Below, in pieces: positions 44,140 through 55,675 of a stretch of 64,000 nt of DNA. How positions within the stretch are numbered: position 1 is the first letter of the stretch; the number at the start of each line of letters is the position of its first letter. Made by a program: the position numbers and the translations under genes. The notes under the pieces are model-generated. The model saw nothing but the letters and a program-made list of their open reading frames with translations. It did not search any database and was not told the origin of the DNA. The DNA comes from Xenoacremonium recifei (lineage: Eukaryota; Ascomycota; Sordariomycetes; Hypocreales; Nectriaceae): contig WOFQ01000003.1 in NCBI GenBank assembly GCA_012184525.1, positions 930,001-994,000 on the forward strand, given 5' to 3'.

Positions 44140-45876
44140 ATGAGTGCCATCCTCTCCGCCGACGACCTCAACGACTTCATCGCCCCCGGCGTCGCCTGCA
44201 TCAAGCCCATCGAAACCCTCCCCGCGGCCCCTCCCCCGCCCTCCGGCCTCGAGACCGAAGTCATCCTCGACGGCCAGCAGCAGCCTTCCTCCTCCTCGCA
44301 CGCAAACCCCAACGCCCCGGCCCAGATCTCCCTCACCGACTGCCTCGCCTGCTCCGGCTGCGTCACCTCCGCCGAGGCCGTGCTCGTCTCCCTGCAGAGC
44401 CATGCCGAGGTGCTGAGCACGCTGGACGCTGCGCCCGCGCTGCGGCTCGTGGGCCCGGATGCGGGTGGACGGTGGTCCGTCGAGGGGCTGGAGGATCCGG
44501 AGGCGAGGCTGTTTGTTGCGAGTGTGAGTCCGCAGACGAGGGCGAATCTTGCGGCGGCGTGTGGCGAGGGGGTGGGTGAGAGGCAGGCTGGATATATGTT
44601 GGAGAGCTTGCTACGAGGGCCTGAGGGGCTTGCGAACGGGGGGAAGTGGAATAATGGGTTCCATTGGGTGGTTGATACGAATGTTGCGCGAGAGGCGACT
44701 CTCGTGCTCGGCGCCGACGAAGTCCTTTCTACGACCACGAGACCGACACCATCAAAGCCGATCCTCGCATCCTCCTGTCCCGGCTGGGTCTGCTACGCCG
44801 AGAAGACACACCCCTACGTCCTCCCACACCTCTCAAAGGTCAAGTCGCCGCAGGCCCTCATGGGCACACTGCTCAAGACGACGTTGAGCCGCATCCTCGA
44901 CATCCCTCCCAGCCGCATATGGCACCTTGCTATCATGCCCTGCTTCGACAAGAAGCTCGAGGCCAGTCGCGAGGAGCTTACGGAAGAGGTCTGGGCTGGA
45001 TCCAGTACTCCTGGTCGGGGCGTGCGAGATGTCGACTGTGTCATCACCAGCAAGGAGATATTGATGCTTGCGGAATCCAGGGGGCTCAATTTCTTCGATT
45101 TTCCTACAAAGATTCCCTCACAACCCACTCTATTCCCTGATTCAAGGCTGCATAAGTTCCTATTTCCTGAGCGACGGTCACGAAACTCTTCCCGAACAGC
45201 TGGCACCTCGGGTGGACTCCTGCATCACATCCTGCAAAGTCGAGCGGCGCAGACCCCCGGCGCTGAGGTCCAGGTGACTCGCGGCCGGAATGTCGACGTG
45301 TGCGAATACTCGGTCGTGGTCGATGGTGAACCAGTGTTCAAAGCTGCCCGGTATTATGGATTCCGGAATATTCAGAATCTGGTTCGACGGTTGAAACCCG
45401 CACGACCATCGAGAATGCCAGGCGGGAAGCCGTTCGGCGCCGCCCGGAGACCGGCTGGCAAGGCAGGCTCCCTGGAATACAGCTATGTCGAGGTCATGGC
45501 CTGTCCGGGGGGCTGCACGAACGGTGGCGGACAGATCAAGGTCGACGATCCTGTCATCATAGAGCGGAGGTCGCTGTCCGACAAACCAGGACCGCAGGAG
45601 CAGAAGGAATGGCTCGCCGAGGTCGATGAGGCATACTTCTCCGGCGCCGAGTCGGAGGTTGAGGTTGACGAGATGGTCCCGGACGACGTGGTGGGGGGCA
45701 TTTCCCGCTCGCACATATTTGATACCCTGGCGTACTGGGCGGAGGTTACAGGCATAGGCTTAGATAGACTAGCATTCACGAGCTATCGTGAGGTCATCAG
45801 CGACGTGGGCAAGGACACGGCCACCGACACCGAGCGGGTGGTGCAGCTGGCGGGCAAGATAGGAGGCGGGTGGTAG
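44140..45876 (+). CDS. NAR1: Cytosolic iron-sulfur cluster assembly factor NAR1
   Basis: Single exon, 578 residues. NAR1 is the iron-only-hydrogenase-like protein of the cytosolic Fe-S assembly (CIA) machinery. It passes [4Fe-4S] clusters from the Cfd1-Nbp35 scaffold to the targeting complex. The N-terminal cluster ligands are visible: an early Cys in FIAPGVACIKP and the DCLACSGCVTS triad. The hydrogenase-like core shows SVSPQTRANLAAACG, the cluster Cys in ILASSCPGWVCYAEK, IMPCFDKKLEA, and the C-terminal MACPGGCTNGGGQ. The protein ends GGGW: a terminal tryptophan is the signal by which CIA proteins and clients dock to the targeting complex. The ATG at 44140 is the first; the open frame above it has no ATG. 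It converges on the SUZ-domain gene, with only 28 bp between stop codons. Confidence 0.95.
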   Translation: MSAILSADDLNDFIAPGVACIKPIETLPAAPPPPSGLETEVILDGQQQPSSSSHANPNAPAQISLTDCLACSGCVTSAEAVLVSLQSHAEVLSTLDAAPALRLVGPDAGGRWSVEGLEDPEARLFVASVSPQTRANLAAACGEGVGERQAGYMLESLLRGPEGLANGGKWNNGFHWVVDTNVAREATLVLGADEVLSTTTRPTPSKPILASSCPGWVCYAEKTHPYVLPHLSKVKSPQALMGTLLKTTLSRILDIPPSRIWHLAIMPCFDKKLEASREELTEEVWAGSSTPGRGVRDVDCVITSKEILMLAESRGLNFFDFPTKIPSQPTLFPDSRLHKFLFPERRSRNSSRTAGTSGGLLHHILQSRAAQTPGAEVQVTRGRNVDVCEYSVVVDGEPVFKAARYYGFRNIQNLVRRLKPARPSRMPGGKPFGAARRPAGKAGSLEYSYVEVMACPGGCTNGGGQIKVDDPVIIERRSLSDKPGPQEQKEWLAEVDEAYFSGAESEVEVDEMVPDDVVGGISRSHIFDTLAYWAEVTGIGLDRLAFTSYREVISDVGKDTATDTERVVQLAGKIGGGW

Positions 45877-45904
45877 AAGACGACGACAATTCATAGACGA
45901 ATAA

Positions 45905-46811
45905 TCAACTCTCCTTGGCGCCTCGCCGCGCAAAGCCAAACCCCCCGCGTCCACTCCCATCGGGGCCTTTGGGTGCTCGAAACGGCTGCTGCTGCTGGTC
46001 CTCCCGTGGTGTAGTGTTCCGAGGCGTCGAGCTGTCGTTACTCCGTCCGGGCTTGGGAGACGAATTAGGGTCGTACAGCTCGCGTCCCGAGTTCGACGGG
46101 TTGGGCCGCCGCCGTTCCTCGAGCTGGCGGCCATCGAACGGCCGGTTCTCCAATTGCCGGCCGTCATACTGCTGCGAGCGATCGTTGTTGCCGCCTCGAT
46201 ACCCGCCGCCACGGCCCCGGCCTCGACCCCGGGGAGCGAAGTGGCCATCCGAGCGCGGCGGCGTGACGGTGCCAGGCGACGAGGCGCCTGAGGAGGGATT
46301 GGAGCCGAAGATCTTGGCGCGGGCCTCCTCGTAGCGGCGCTGCTTCTCCTCGTGGTCACGCTTCTGCTTGGCGCGGATCTCCTCCGGCGTGAGCTGCACC
46401 TCCTTCTTCGCGGCGTCTTCGTCATCGTCGTCAAGCGAGAGTGTGGCCATGCCGGTGGCGGGGTCGCGGCGTGCGATGACGGGTTTGCGGCTGAGGACCT
46501 TGACTTGCGGCTTGAAGGTGTTGGCGAGGGGCACGGAGGATTGGGCGGCGTCGAGGTAGTAGGTGGTCTGGGGGGCGTCGCTGCGGGCAATTGGAGGTTA
46601 GCAAGAACAGGGCGGGACGGATTGCTGCTTTGGGTGAGGTTTACGCGGACTCCCAGATCTTGCGGTTCGCTTCTTCGTGCTGGGCGAGGCGGTCGGCTTT
46701 GCTGAGAGGGACGTTATTGGGCTCGGGAGCGGGCAGGGAGGAGGCCTTGTCGGCTTGTGTCTCCCAGTCGTCGTCCTCCCAGGCGTCGGGCACCGGCGTC
46801 TTCTTGACCAT
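45905..46811 (-). CDS. SUZ-domain RNA-binding protein with RG-rich tail
   Basis: Minus strand, two exons (46811-46645, 46580-45905), 280 residues. The start is MVKKTPVPDAWEDDDWETQ, a segment common to fungal SUZ proteins. In the middle, KVLSRKPVIARRD leads into a charged helix (LTPEEIRAKQKRDHEEKQRRYEEARAKIFG) that matches the SUZ motif, followed by SNPSSGASSPGT. The C-terminal third is disordered with an RGRGRGRGGGYRGG tract, three DGRQL-like repeats and a terminal GRGGFGFARRG. SUZ domains bind RNA and the RG tracts suggest ribonucleoprotein association and arginine methylation. No catalytic domain is seen. A longer frame upstream to 47186 has no preferred start; the ATG at 46811 fits the family beginning. 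Confidence 0.85.
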
Positions 46812-47405
46812 GGTGGATGGAATGGGCAGCCGGTGGCAGCGGGCTCGGAGGTTGGTGGCCGCGATGGTACGAGCTCTGTTGAGGGCTGCCTCGTGAACAA
46901 CCGATTCGTAGGTATTTCGAGACGGAGGGTGTGAGGATGTCTTCTCGTCTGGGCCAAAATTGGTGGTATGGGGACCGCCGCGGGTTGAAGCCCCCCTTGG
47001 ACCTGCCCGGGGAAACACCAGGGACCTTGGAGGGACTTGTCTCCTTGGCGTCTGTCTAGCAGGATGCAAAGTATCTCCGAAGTCGCCTCTGTCAAGGCGG
47101 CTCAGGTAAGGGCCGGTAGGGCTCCGGCTTCCGTCTTTGGGCGTTGCGGGGGGGGTTTCCCAGCGTGATGGTGGGGCAGCTTCCATGGAGGCTCGATATT
47201 CGAATCACTGCAGTTCGAAGCAATCGGCAGCTTCCATCCACAGCTCTCAGTGACTGCCTGCCCATTTTACTCTCCGTTGCCTTTGAGTGACGACCCTCCG
47301 AACAAACACGATTTAGGTTCTCGTCGGAGCCAGCCCTCAAACCACAACTCAACTCTCACATTGTCCGTCATCTCTCTCCTTCAACCACATCCCCATCTCG
47401 CCATC
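46812..47405. promoter_or_regulatory. Divergent promoter of the SUZ-protein gene and the 107-residue protein gene
   Basis: 594 bp between two outward-facing ATGs. An opposite-strand frame continues from the SUZ coding region into this interval but has no ATG with protein logic. No known element was identified. Confidence 0.5.
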
Positions 47406-47788
47406 ATGGAAATGGATACTGATTCACCCCAAGACGCCGCGAGCTCAGCCTCGGGACACAGCATTGATATGGTCATGCTAGACAGAGGCTCCAAGGCGAC
47501 GGGTGCGCCGGTGCAAGCCAAGGGTTCCAACGACGCTGTCTCACCGGAGAAAGACCGTTCAATGCTGCTCGACCAGGGCTTCAACCCCAGTACGCCTGTC
47601 CGATTTCCATGGAAATTTTCTTGTTGCTAATGTTTGGCGTGTTCTTAGAGAAGTATCCGGATCCGTTGAAGCCGCGGGAGCAGAGCAAGGGGTTGCCGGA
47701 GGGCGTGACGGCGGAGGATCAGGAGCGGTGGTTGGCGATGATTGCTGCGGCGAAGATTGCGAGGGATTCGGATGATCCTTGTATTTGA
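47406..47788 (+). CDS. Small acidic protein of unknown function
   Basis: Two exons (47406-47589, 47649-47788), 107 residues. The N-terminal half is disordered (MEMDTDSPQDAASSASGHSID, then KDRSMLLDQGFNP). The C-terminal half, formed at the intron, reads KKYPDPLKPREQSKGLPEGVT, then EDQERWLAMIAAAKIARDSDDP, which looks like a short folded helix-containing module. I recognise no family. The intron has normal ends (GTACGC ... TTCTTAG) and the ATG follows CATC in a good context. Confidence 0.68.
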
Positions 47789-50700
47789 GGGCCGTCCAGG
47801 ACTGTGGAGACTTGCTTTGTTAAAGGTTCGGGGCATTATATCATGACTCTATAATGCAACAGTCGGTTTTCTCATGCATTGCTTAATACATGTGAAGTTG
47901 ACATGATCATAGCGGTATGGTATCACTCCATGGATTGCCCACTCTTAATGAAATGTGCCAAATAAAATGTGTTCAAACAATATGTATCAATATGATAGCA
48001 ATATGATATGCAAATATTTATGTTGATAATACGTGGGAATGGTTCATTGGTTATCCTTCATCCCAGCCAGTTCATTCGAGTATTTATGAAAGCATCCCAT
48101 TCCATGCCATGACCAATGAATGTTTATATCCCGAAGAAAATAATTCGGTAGGAAGATTAATCTTGACTTGCAAAGGGGCATTGTGGATGAGAAAGCGAAA
48201 TTAACTAATACTTGGATTATTAATATGAGATATTGTGCAATGGGTACAGAGTAGGTTGTCCCGTGATACATGACAAGCAACGCCAGCCTCAATTACTTTT
48301 CGAATATTTCACATTACGACAACACACAAACATCATATTAATCCAAGACCACATGTGATTGTCTTTCTTTGTTACCGAGCATTCACGAGCGAAGCATTGC
48401 AATTACGTGAAGTCATCGCTTCTCATTGACTTGGCTGATTATTGTAGGGTATGTAACAATGACGGTACAATGCCAGCCCCAGGCAGTTGCTCAGCCGCAT
48501 CGCTGCCTGCCAAGTCTGCCTGTCTCAGCGGAAATGAAAGTGGAGCTTAAGCGAAGTGACAGTGCGGTCGGTTACCTAAAGCAGGCCCACGAACCAATTA
48601 CCGCCTCAGGAACAAGGCGCAAAGAAATGGTGCAAACCGACTATAAAGTCGCAGCCTCGCTCCCAGCTTTGGGCCTTTTCTTCTTTTCTTCTTCATACTT
48701 ACCTTCTCGTAATACCTCCCGATCACCAAGGGGAGGCATTAGCCTGGAGGGCCTGCATTGCACATCGCGGTGTCATTCCTGGCTCTATTGCTCTTCGGGG
48801 CCATAGACGGGGCAATTTTTGATTTCTACCCATTTCCTTTCATTGTGAACGTGGCTCAACGTCGCGGCATGAAGAAGGGCACACATGTGTGAGAGAGGAG
48901 TAGTCGGCCACCGGGAGTTAAACCACGCTGCATGAACAATTGACCCGTGGAACAGTGGGAGAGTTTACCAATTATAAGTAGTGGGTACATGTAACAATGC
49001 TCTTGGCTTCAAGATGCTGTCCCAACAACCATCAAGGTATGAGTGGCTGGCAGTCTAGAAGCTTTACCCCTTGGCGCTGCCGCCACCGCAGTCCACCAAC
49101 GCGACGTATCCGCTTTGCGCACAGAATACGCAAATCTTGCGCAGCCATTCGCCGACACCGACAGCTCTCGCGGATGACGAGAAATCCACCGACCGCAGTT
49201 GTGGCGCGGGAGCAACAACACCAGCAGCAGTACTCCGTACGAGTATGGAGCACAGTACTTTGTAGCAGCAGGCCCTGCGGCGGCTTGGCGCATGCTGCCG
49301 TGAGCATTGGTTGACGCTTACGAGAGGGAGCCAGCCTCTTCGGAGATGAGCCACGGGTTCGTGCAAACGATGACGACGGGGGTTCTCGATGAATGGCTCG
49401 GCATGGTGGGATTCCGCAATACGGCCGTGGCAATATTGGATCCCCCGGCATGTCAGCTGAAAGGAATCGATAATGCCAAAAAGACCATCGACTCGGAGTG
49501 CCCAGATGCGCTGCAGTGCTGCAGCCCGTAAGCTAACAGGTGCAATAGCTTGCGGATAGCTGGATGCAGATCCGTGCCCTGTTGTGGTTGGCGGGTACTG
49601 AGGCCGCGAGAATATCACATGTCACTTGTGAGGGTAGGAAAAAAAAATTGAGGAGCTCCAGCTTGTTGGTGGAAGAGGCGCTTTGTAAAACCGATATGTA
49701 CTCTGTACTGTACATCCAGCCAGAGGAGCTAGCATCCCTGCGCACAGCCAATAAACCTACTGGGACAGGTGTGCCTGTTGAGGAGAATTGGAGGCGAGTC
49801 GGCGAATCGACGGTGGTGCACCGCCTGAGCGACCCAGCATGAGGAGTTGTAGGCGATAGGTCTGTAAGGTCTCGGTGAGGAAGATGAATGTTACCTTCTC
49901 TTTCATATGGCAATTCGCTAACGTGGATTCTTCTGGAAGCCCTGTGGCCAGAGGCATCTTTGAAGGTAGACAGTATATATAGGTACCAGGTCGCCGCCAT
50001 CCATCTCTTATAAACCACAGATGGCAAGTGCAAGACACGCAACTGCCCGGCCACAGCCCTTCCCGCTGCTGCCCCGCAAGACCTCTCTCGATCGAGTTTT
50101 CACCCGCAGGACCTGGATATCTCCCGTAGGTAGGTGGTAGGTATCTCAGGCAGGCTAGGCCTCCACCATCCTCCATCATCACCTGGATATCATCCCAGCG
50201 ATAACCACCACCACCACCACCAATCTATCCATCCATCCCATCACCCTTTCGAGACATCGAATCACTGGACCACTGGCACCTGTTCAATTCTGTACGGTCT
50301 ACTACTGTACGGCATTCTTGTATCACATCACGCCCCATCACCTTACCTGGCCTGGAATCGCATCACGCCTTGGGCCGCCACCCGCCGAACGAAGCACCTC
50401 CCCACTTGGCCTGGCAGAGGATCGCCTCTCTGGCGGCATCGAGCTGCTAGTACCTTGCGCGCACTGTGCCTTTCTTTTTTGGCCGACTCGCCGATATCTG
50501 CCTAGGTGAGAGGGGAAGAAGAGTACTCCGTATCATGCAACAGGGAGTCTCGGCCTTGCAGATGTAAATCACTGACATCCGTCAGTCCGGGCCGTCAGTG
50601 TACATAGCAGAGAAGCCAGCTGAAAGCGGCGCCTTAATAATACGGTACGTACGTGTGGATTGAGGGGTCAGCTTGGCTCTCCCCCGTGACAGGCAGCTCT

Positions 50701-51423
50701 ACTGAGGTGCGACGCAGCAGAAGCTCTGAGCTAAGCTGCCCTGTCTTCTGCAGTTTTTCACTTGCATTCCTGGGCATGATAGCGGCCGGTAGGGGCAAGA
50801 AGGATGGATGCTTGTTCCTGCCCGGCTTCTGTTCGCTGGACGGCTTCTAGGGCGGGATGGCGCCGCAAGTCTCGCTCCAGGCCCTCCCTGTTGGGGATTG
50901 GGAGACGCCGCACCAACAACTCCCAAACATGGCAGAATACCTGACTAACAAGAGACTTACCCAGGCCGGCGAGAGTACCTCAGTATCAACATCACTGGAC
51001 AGGACAGCAGCATTGCGTCCATCCCTTCACCCCCCCACCAGCGCCAACTCTAAATCCTTCCCAAGCACCGAACTTGTCCTGTCCAAGCCTGTACCAGTCG
51101 ATGCTATCCGAGGGCCGCGACCAATGTTCGTTGTTCACAGCTAGCTCTGACATCGCAGCTCCGTTGCAGCGCACTGTACATCGCGCGTGCAGCCCGCCCA
51201 CCGTCACTTCGCCCCAAAGGGACCTCCCCCAGCACTCTGCGCCGCCTGGCATTCCGTCTTTATCATCCATCTTGTTGGACCTCGAAACAACCCCATCACC
51301 TCGTTCGTTCGCCCATACGACCTCCCGCGAGCTGGGCGACCGAGCATCCTGCCACCCTCTACCTCGTCCAACCGCAAGTCCTTGAAGCCCTCTGACGCCT
51401 CGGAACCGCTCGGTACCTCCACC
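47789..51423. other. Gene-poor stretch of 3.6 kb
   Basis: From the stop at 47788 to about 48.45 kb the DNA is AT-rich and contains no frame longer than about 80 codons. Between 48.4 and 51.4 kb many short frames occur on both strands without protein-like character. A CCACCACCAC tract and ATCC repeats lie near 50207-50240. From about 50.9 kb the plus strand becomes CT/CCA-rich, consistent with the beginning of a long SCH9 leader. I support no gene here. Confidence 0.5.
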
Positions 51424-51503
51424 ATGTCGGGCACCGAGAGCGCTACAGCGAACGCGGGCGGCTTTGATCTGCTCAAGAGGGCCACCCAGGCGATGATGTC
51501 AAG
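51424..51503 (+). other. Candidate upstream exon or uORF in the SCH9 leader
   Basis: An ATG in a CACCATGTCGG context opens MSGTESATANAGGFDLLKR, then ATQAMMSR, a protein-like beginning, and meets a consensus donor GTACGT at 51504. Unspliced it would be a 29-codon uORF ending at 51513. Spliced in phase 2 to an AG at 52791-52792 or 52806-52807, it would be in frame with the SCH9 start at 52872, but this needs an intron of about 1.3 kb, unusually long for this genome. Either an alternative N-terminus of Sch9 or a regulatory uORF is possible. Confidence 0.35.
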
Positions 51504-52871
51504 GTACGTTTGAGCTTCGATTTCCTTGGTCTATCTATCTCCAAGATCTCCCTATCTCTGCCCACTGCCGCAGCGAACACTGCAGTTCATATGCATTGCA
51601 CATCACCAATTCCCACATCGCAAGAGGCAAAGGGAAAGAAAAGTGTTCATCCCTGGTTTTGCTGCCCAAAGCTGGGGAGTGCTCCGTGGTCTTCCATCCT
51701 GTTCGAATTCTGGCCCAGGCTTTGCCCAGAGCTGGATCCTTGGACATAAGCTCTCGGTTGAGAGCTGCCCCTCACGCAGGGGTGGCAATGGCGATGGCGA
51801 TAGCGGCTTCAGCGCTCCAGCAGACAGGTTTCGTCGTCCGGCGCCCGAGTCAGCGTCTCCTTCAGGCTAGTGTGAGGAGGTCTGTCGCTGAAGTGCGTGC
51901 CTCTGCCGCCAACCTGCCACGGCCCTCCCGACACGGCAAACCACTGCAGGGCGCCCGAACTTTGCCGTCGACAGCGTCCACTCTGCCGCTGAGAAGCGCG
52001 CACTGCTGCAGCAGCCTGAATCGCTGAGACACCTCAGACATGGGATACTACACTGAGGCGATGAGGCGGCTTAGAGGGATCATGAGGCGGCTCAACCGCA
52101 CCTCATATGACGGTGCCTGTCAACATTGATGTGGTTCGCCCACGACGTGCCCTCCTGGAAGCACCGGCATGTGTCTTATACAAATCGAGCAAGGCACTGT
52201 CGTCCTCGACGTCGCGGTGGAACCGAAGCATCTCGCCCTCGACATCGGCCGGACTCAGAGACTTCTTCCCACATGTTACAGCTCTTCACGGCCTGACTCG
52301 CCTCCGCCGTGATTGGGTCCTCCTGTTCGGCCATGTTCTGACCCTGCGCTGGGCCGACCCCCGCCATCGAAACGCTCGACCTGCTGCATGCCTTGACCTG
52401 GCTGGCTCTCGTCAGTCTCTCGACTCGGTCAAGCCTCGACGTTTCCGCCCCCCCACCCTGGCCACATGGCTGGCTGCCGGAGCAAAAATTCGTTCACTCA
52501 TCTCGTCATCCCCTTTCCTCGTCCCCGCGAGTGTTCAAGTTTTGCAGTCCAGCGTCCGCTCTCGGACCGGCCTTGCCATTGCAGCTTCTGTTCGCCCGCA
52601 CCACACCACCACACATCACGTAACGCACCAGGCTTGTCGTCTTCGCCTGTGTCTCGCTGCTGCTCCCTCCCCCCCTGGGCCCTTTAACCCCTTCCGTATT
52701 TTTCTCGTCAGAGTCACTCCTTCAGAACCGCACTATCACGGCCTCACCCTGTACCCATCCATAGACCCTCCTTGGCTGCCGTCATGAACTAGTGTTCCCA
52801 CTTCAAGTCTTCCCCGCGCCGCAGCCTCGGGGCGAAAGCTTTTATTCACTCATTCGAAATCTCTTACAAAA
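51504..52871 (+). promoter_or_regulatory. Presumed SCH9 promoter or long 5' leader
   Basis: About 1.37 kb of C- and T-rich DNA. The 226-codon frame at 52107-52787 has the composition of spurious frames in CT-rich leaders and ends just before SCH9. An in-frame TGA at 52785-52787 prevents the main SCH9 frame from extending further upstream without splicing. Confidence 0.5.
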
Positions 52872-55675
52872 ATGCATGGGGTTATTAACCAAACCACCAG
52901 GACCGCCGTCACTGATGAGGATGGCGCCGACCACATTGGCTTTGACACCCCCCGATCTGGAGTAGCCACTCCCCAGCCCGACCTTCGAGATAAACGTCTT
53001 CCCGGCATCATGAGTTACTTCAGCCAGGTTCGTTCTTCAAGTCTTTCTGCAACCAACATGCCTCCCTCCGACTCCCAACGGCCTGCCGGCGCTGTACCCC
53101 CCGAAGAGAAGCGGGATGGACGTCGGTCAATTCCGTCTTCCGCTGCACACCTGCAGTCGCAGGGAGCGCACACCGAGAGCAACTCTCCCAGCTTCAGTGA
53201 CACATGGGCACCAGATCGCTTCCTCTTTTCACATGAGGATCTCGATCGTCCATCTCGCACTGAATTGCGGGAGAACAGTTCTTCACATCCCTACCCAACC
53301 CCACCTCTTTCACAATCGTCCTCCTGTAAAGGGTCCTCATCACGAGATTTGAGTCGTGAGCGCGTCGAGGGTAGCCGGGCTCTCGCGTCAACGAGCTCGT
53401 CCACAACATTCTCGCGACCCAAACCCTTCTCCCTCTTCACGACTACACACTACCACTCACCTAATGACTCACACACTCCTGCCTCCGAACCCGAAGACCT
53501 TTCAACACCAAGCACAACAGCACCAAAAATTCCCGAACCCCAATCTCAACCTCCCGTCTCATCATCCTCATCCTCCTCTACCAAATCACCACCTCCCACC
53601 TCAGAAGGCGAAAAGGCCCCTGCAGCTCCCAGCAAGTGGTATTCACTAGGCGGACTCAAGGAGCTAACTCGTGCATTCAAGAGCGGTCCGCCGACTCCTA
53701 CTCGAGCGCTCTCTGCTGCTCACCCCTCTGGTTCTGAGACTACTGGAAGAAGTAGCAACGATGGCGGCGATACCAGCGGGACTCACACCCCAAGAAGCTC
53801 TTCCGGCGGCGCCCAAGCGCCAGCCGCCAAGGGCAAGCTAACCATCAAAGTGACAGAGGCTCGCGGTCTTCGAAAGTGCAGAGACCCTTACGTCGTTGTG
53901 GTATTCCAGCGAAGTGAGCTGATCTCGGGTGCTCCCCAACCATCGGATGATCCGGACAACCTTAGCATTGCCACGCCTGGCATGGCCATTGGGAGCATGG
54001 GAGGAATCCCAATCCAACGCCAGGGAAGCGACTCTGGTCGGCCCATGGCAATTCCTATGCGCAGCCGCCAGAGCAGCAACACGAGTGTATCTGATTATAA
54101 TACCTTCCGGAGTCGATCTGGTCGCCTGTCCTTTACGAACCCTAAGTGGGACGCTGAAGCACAGTTGTAAGTTAAGATGTGCGTTGAGCAGGTATTGAAT
54201 ATTCACTGACATCACATAGCGACGTGGTTGACTCCGACATGTTGGTGGATATCTCTGTTTATGATCATGCTGCGTCGGGTGAGGAGTTCCTGGGTCACGT
54301 TGACTTCCAGGCCCCTAAGGATAATGACGCTCCTATTCGTGGATGGTTCGCCCTGCAAGGTCACGCCGATACCATGGCCGAGAATGCTCCCACAGGCGAA
54401 ATTTATGTCGAGACATTGTATCAAAGGAGTGAACGAAAGCACCTGGGCCCCGGCGATTTCGACATCCTCAAGCTTGTCGGCAAGGGAACCTTTGGTCAGG
54501 TATACCAAGTGCGAAAGAAGGACACTCAGCGTATTTACGCCATGAAGGTGTTGCAGAAGAAGGTTATCGTGCAGAAGAAAGAGGTGGCACATACGGTTGG
54601 CGAGCGAAACATCCTGGTGAGAACAGCCATGTCGGAATCGCCCTTCATTGTCGGCTTGAAGTTCTCGTTTCAAACACCCTCCGAGCTGTACCTGGTCATC
54701 GATTACATGTCCGGAGGAGAGCTCTTCTGGCATCTCCAGAAGGAGGGACGGTTCGAGGAGAAGCGCGCGAAGTTTTACATTGCCGAGTTGATTTTGGCTA
54801 TCCAACATTTACATCAAAACGACATTGTGTACCGAGATTTGAAGCCGGAAAATATCCTTTTGGACGCCAATGGACATATTGCGCTCTGCGATTTCGGCTT
54901 GTCTAAGGCCAACCTGACGAAAAACGACACCACCAACACATTCTGCGGAACTACCGAGTATCTGGCACCCGAGGTGCTCTTGGACGAATCAGGTTATACC
55001 AAGATGGTCGACTTTTGGTCTCTAGGAGTACTGGTATTCGAGATGTGCTGTGGCTGGAGCCCATTCTACGCTGAAGACACACAGCAAATGTACAAGAACA
55101 TTGCCTTTGGCAAGGTTCGGTTCCCCAGGGACACGCTGTCACAGGAAGGCAGGAACTTTGTCAAGGGGCTACTCAACAGGAACCCCAAGCACAGACTGGG
55201 AGCGACCGATGATGCGGAGGAGTTGAAGCGGCACCCATTCTTTGCGGACATTGACTGGACCCTTCTCTCTAAGAAGCTCATCACCCCTCCCTTTAAGCCC
55301 AAATTGAAGTCTGAGACGGATGTGTCCTACTTCGACCCCGAATTCACAACGGCCCTGGACCAGAACGGATCTCTCAACGAGCGCGCTGCCGCACTCGCGC
55401 GAGGATATGCCGCCTCAACACCGCTATCACCATCTGTTCAGGCAAACTTCCAAGGATTTACGTTTGTGGATGAAAGCGCCTTGGATGACCACATGCGGGA
55501 CCGAGCCGCCCGTATGGACGACGAAGATATGGACAACGATGACGATAGCCGTCGGGGCGAAGAGGACGAATGGGACAACTTGGATGACATCGATCCTAGG
55601 AGGGGCAACCGTATGAGCGGCATCGTGAAGTCAAACGATGAGCATATGATCGGAGGCTCTCACTTTGACGTATAA
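52872..55675 (+). CDS. SCH9: AGC protein kinase Sch9 (C2 domain plus kinase), TORC1 effector
   Basis: Two exons (52872-54166, 54220-55675), 916 residues from this ATG. The N-terminus is disordered and Ser/Pro-rich. A C2 domain starts near residue 321 (GKLTIKVTEARGLRKCRDPY) and crosses the intron to EEFLGHVDFQ near 460. The kinase domain begins near 512 (FDILKLVGKGTFGQVYQVRKK) with YRDLKPENILLD, DFGLSK and the activation-loop NTFCGTTEYLAPE. An AGC tail follows with the hydrophobic motif FQGFTFVDES near 842 and an acidic C-terminal extension (DDEDMDNDDDSRRGEEDEWD). C2 plus AGC kinase is the Sch9 architecture; yeast Sch9 is phosphorylated by TORC1 in its hydrophobic motif and controls ribosome biogenesis, stress resistance and lifespan. 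The N-terminus is uncertain because an upstream exon is possible. Confidence 0.93.

Noticed and set aside
52107..52787. 226-codon frame just upstream of SCH9
   Set aside because: Composition (Ser, Arg, Pro, Leu) is that of a CT-rich leader read in one frame; no family features; ends at a stop immediately before the SCH9 leader.
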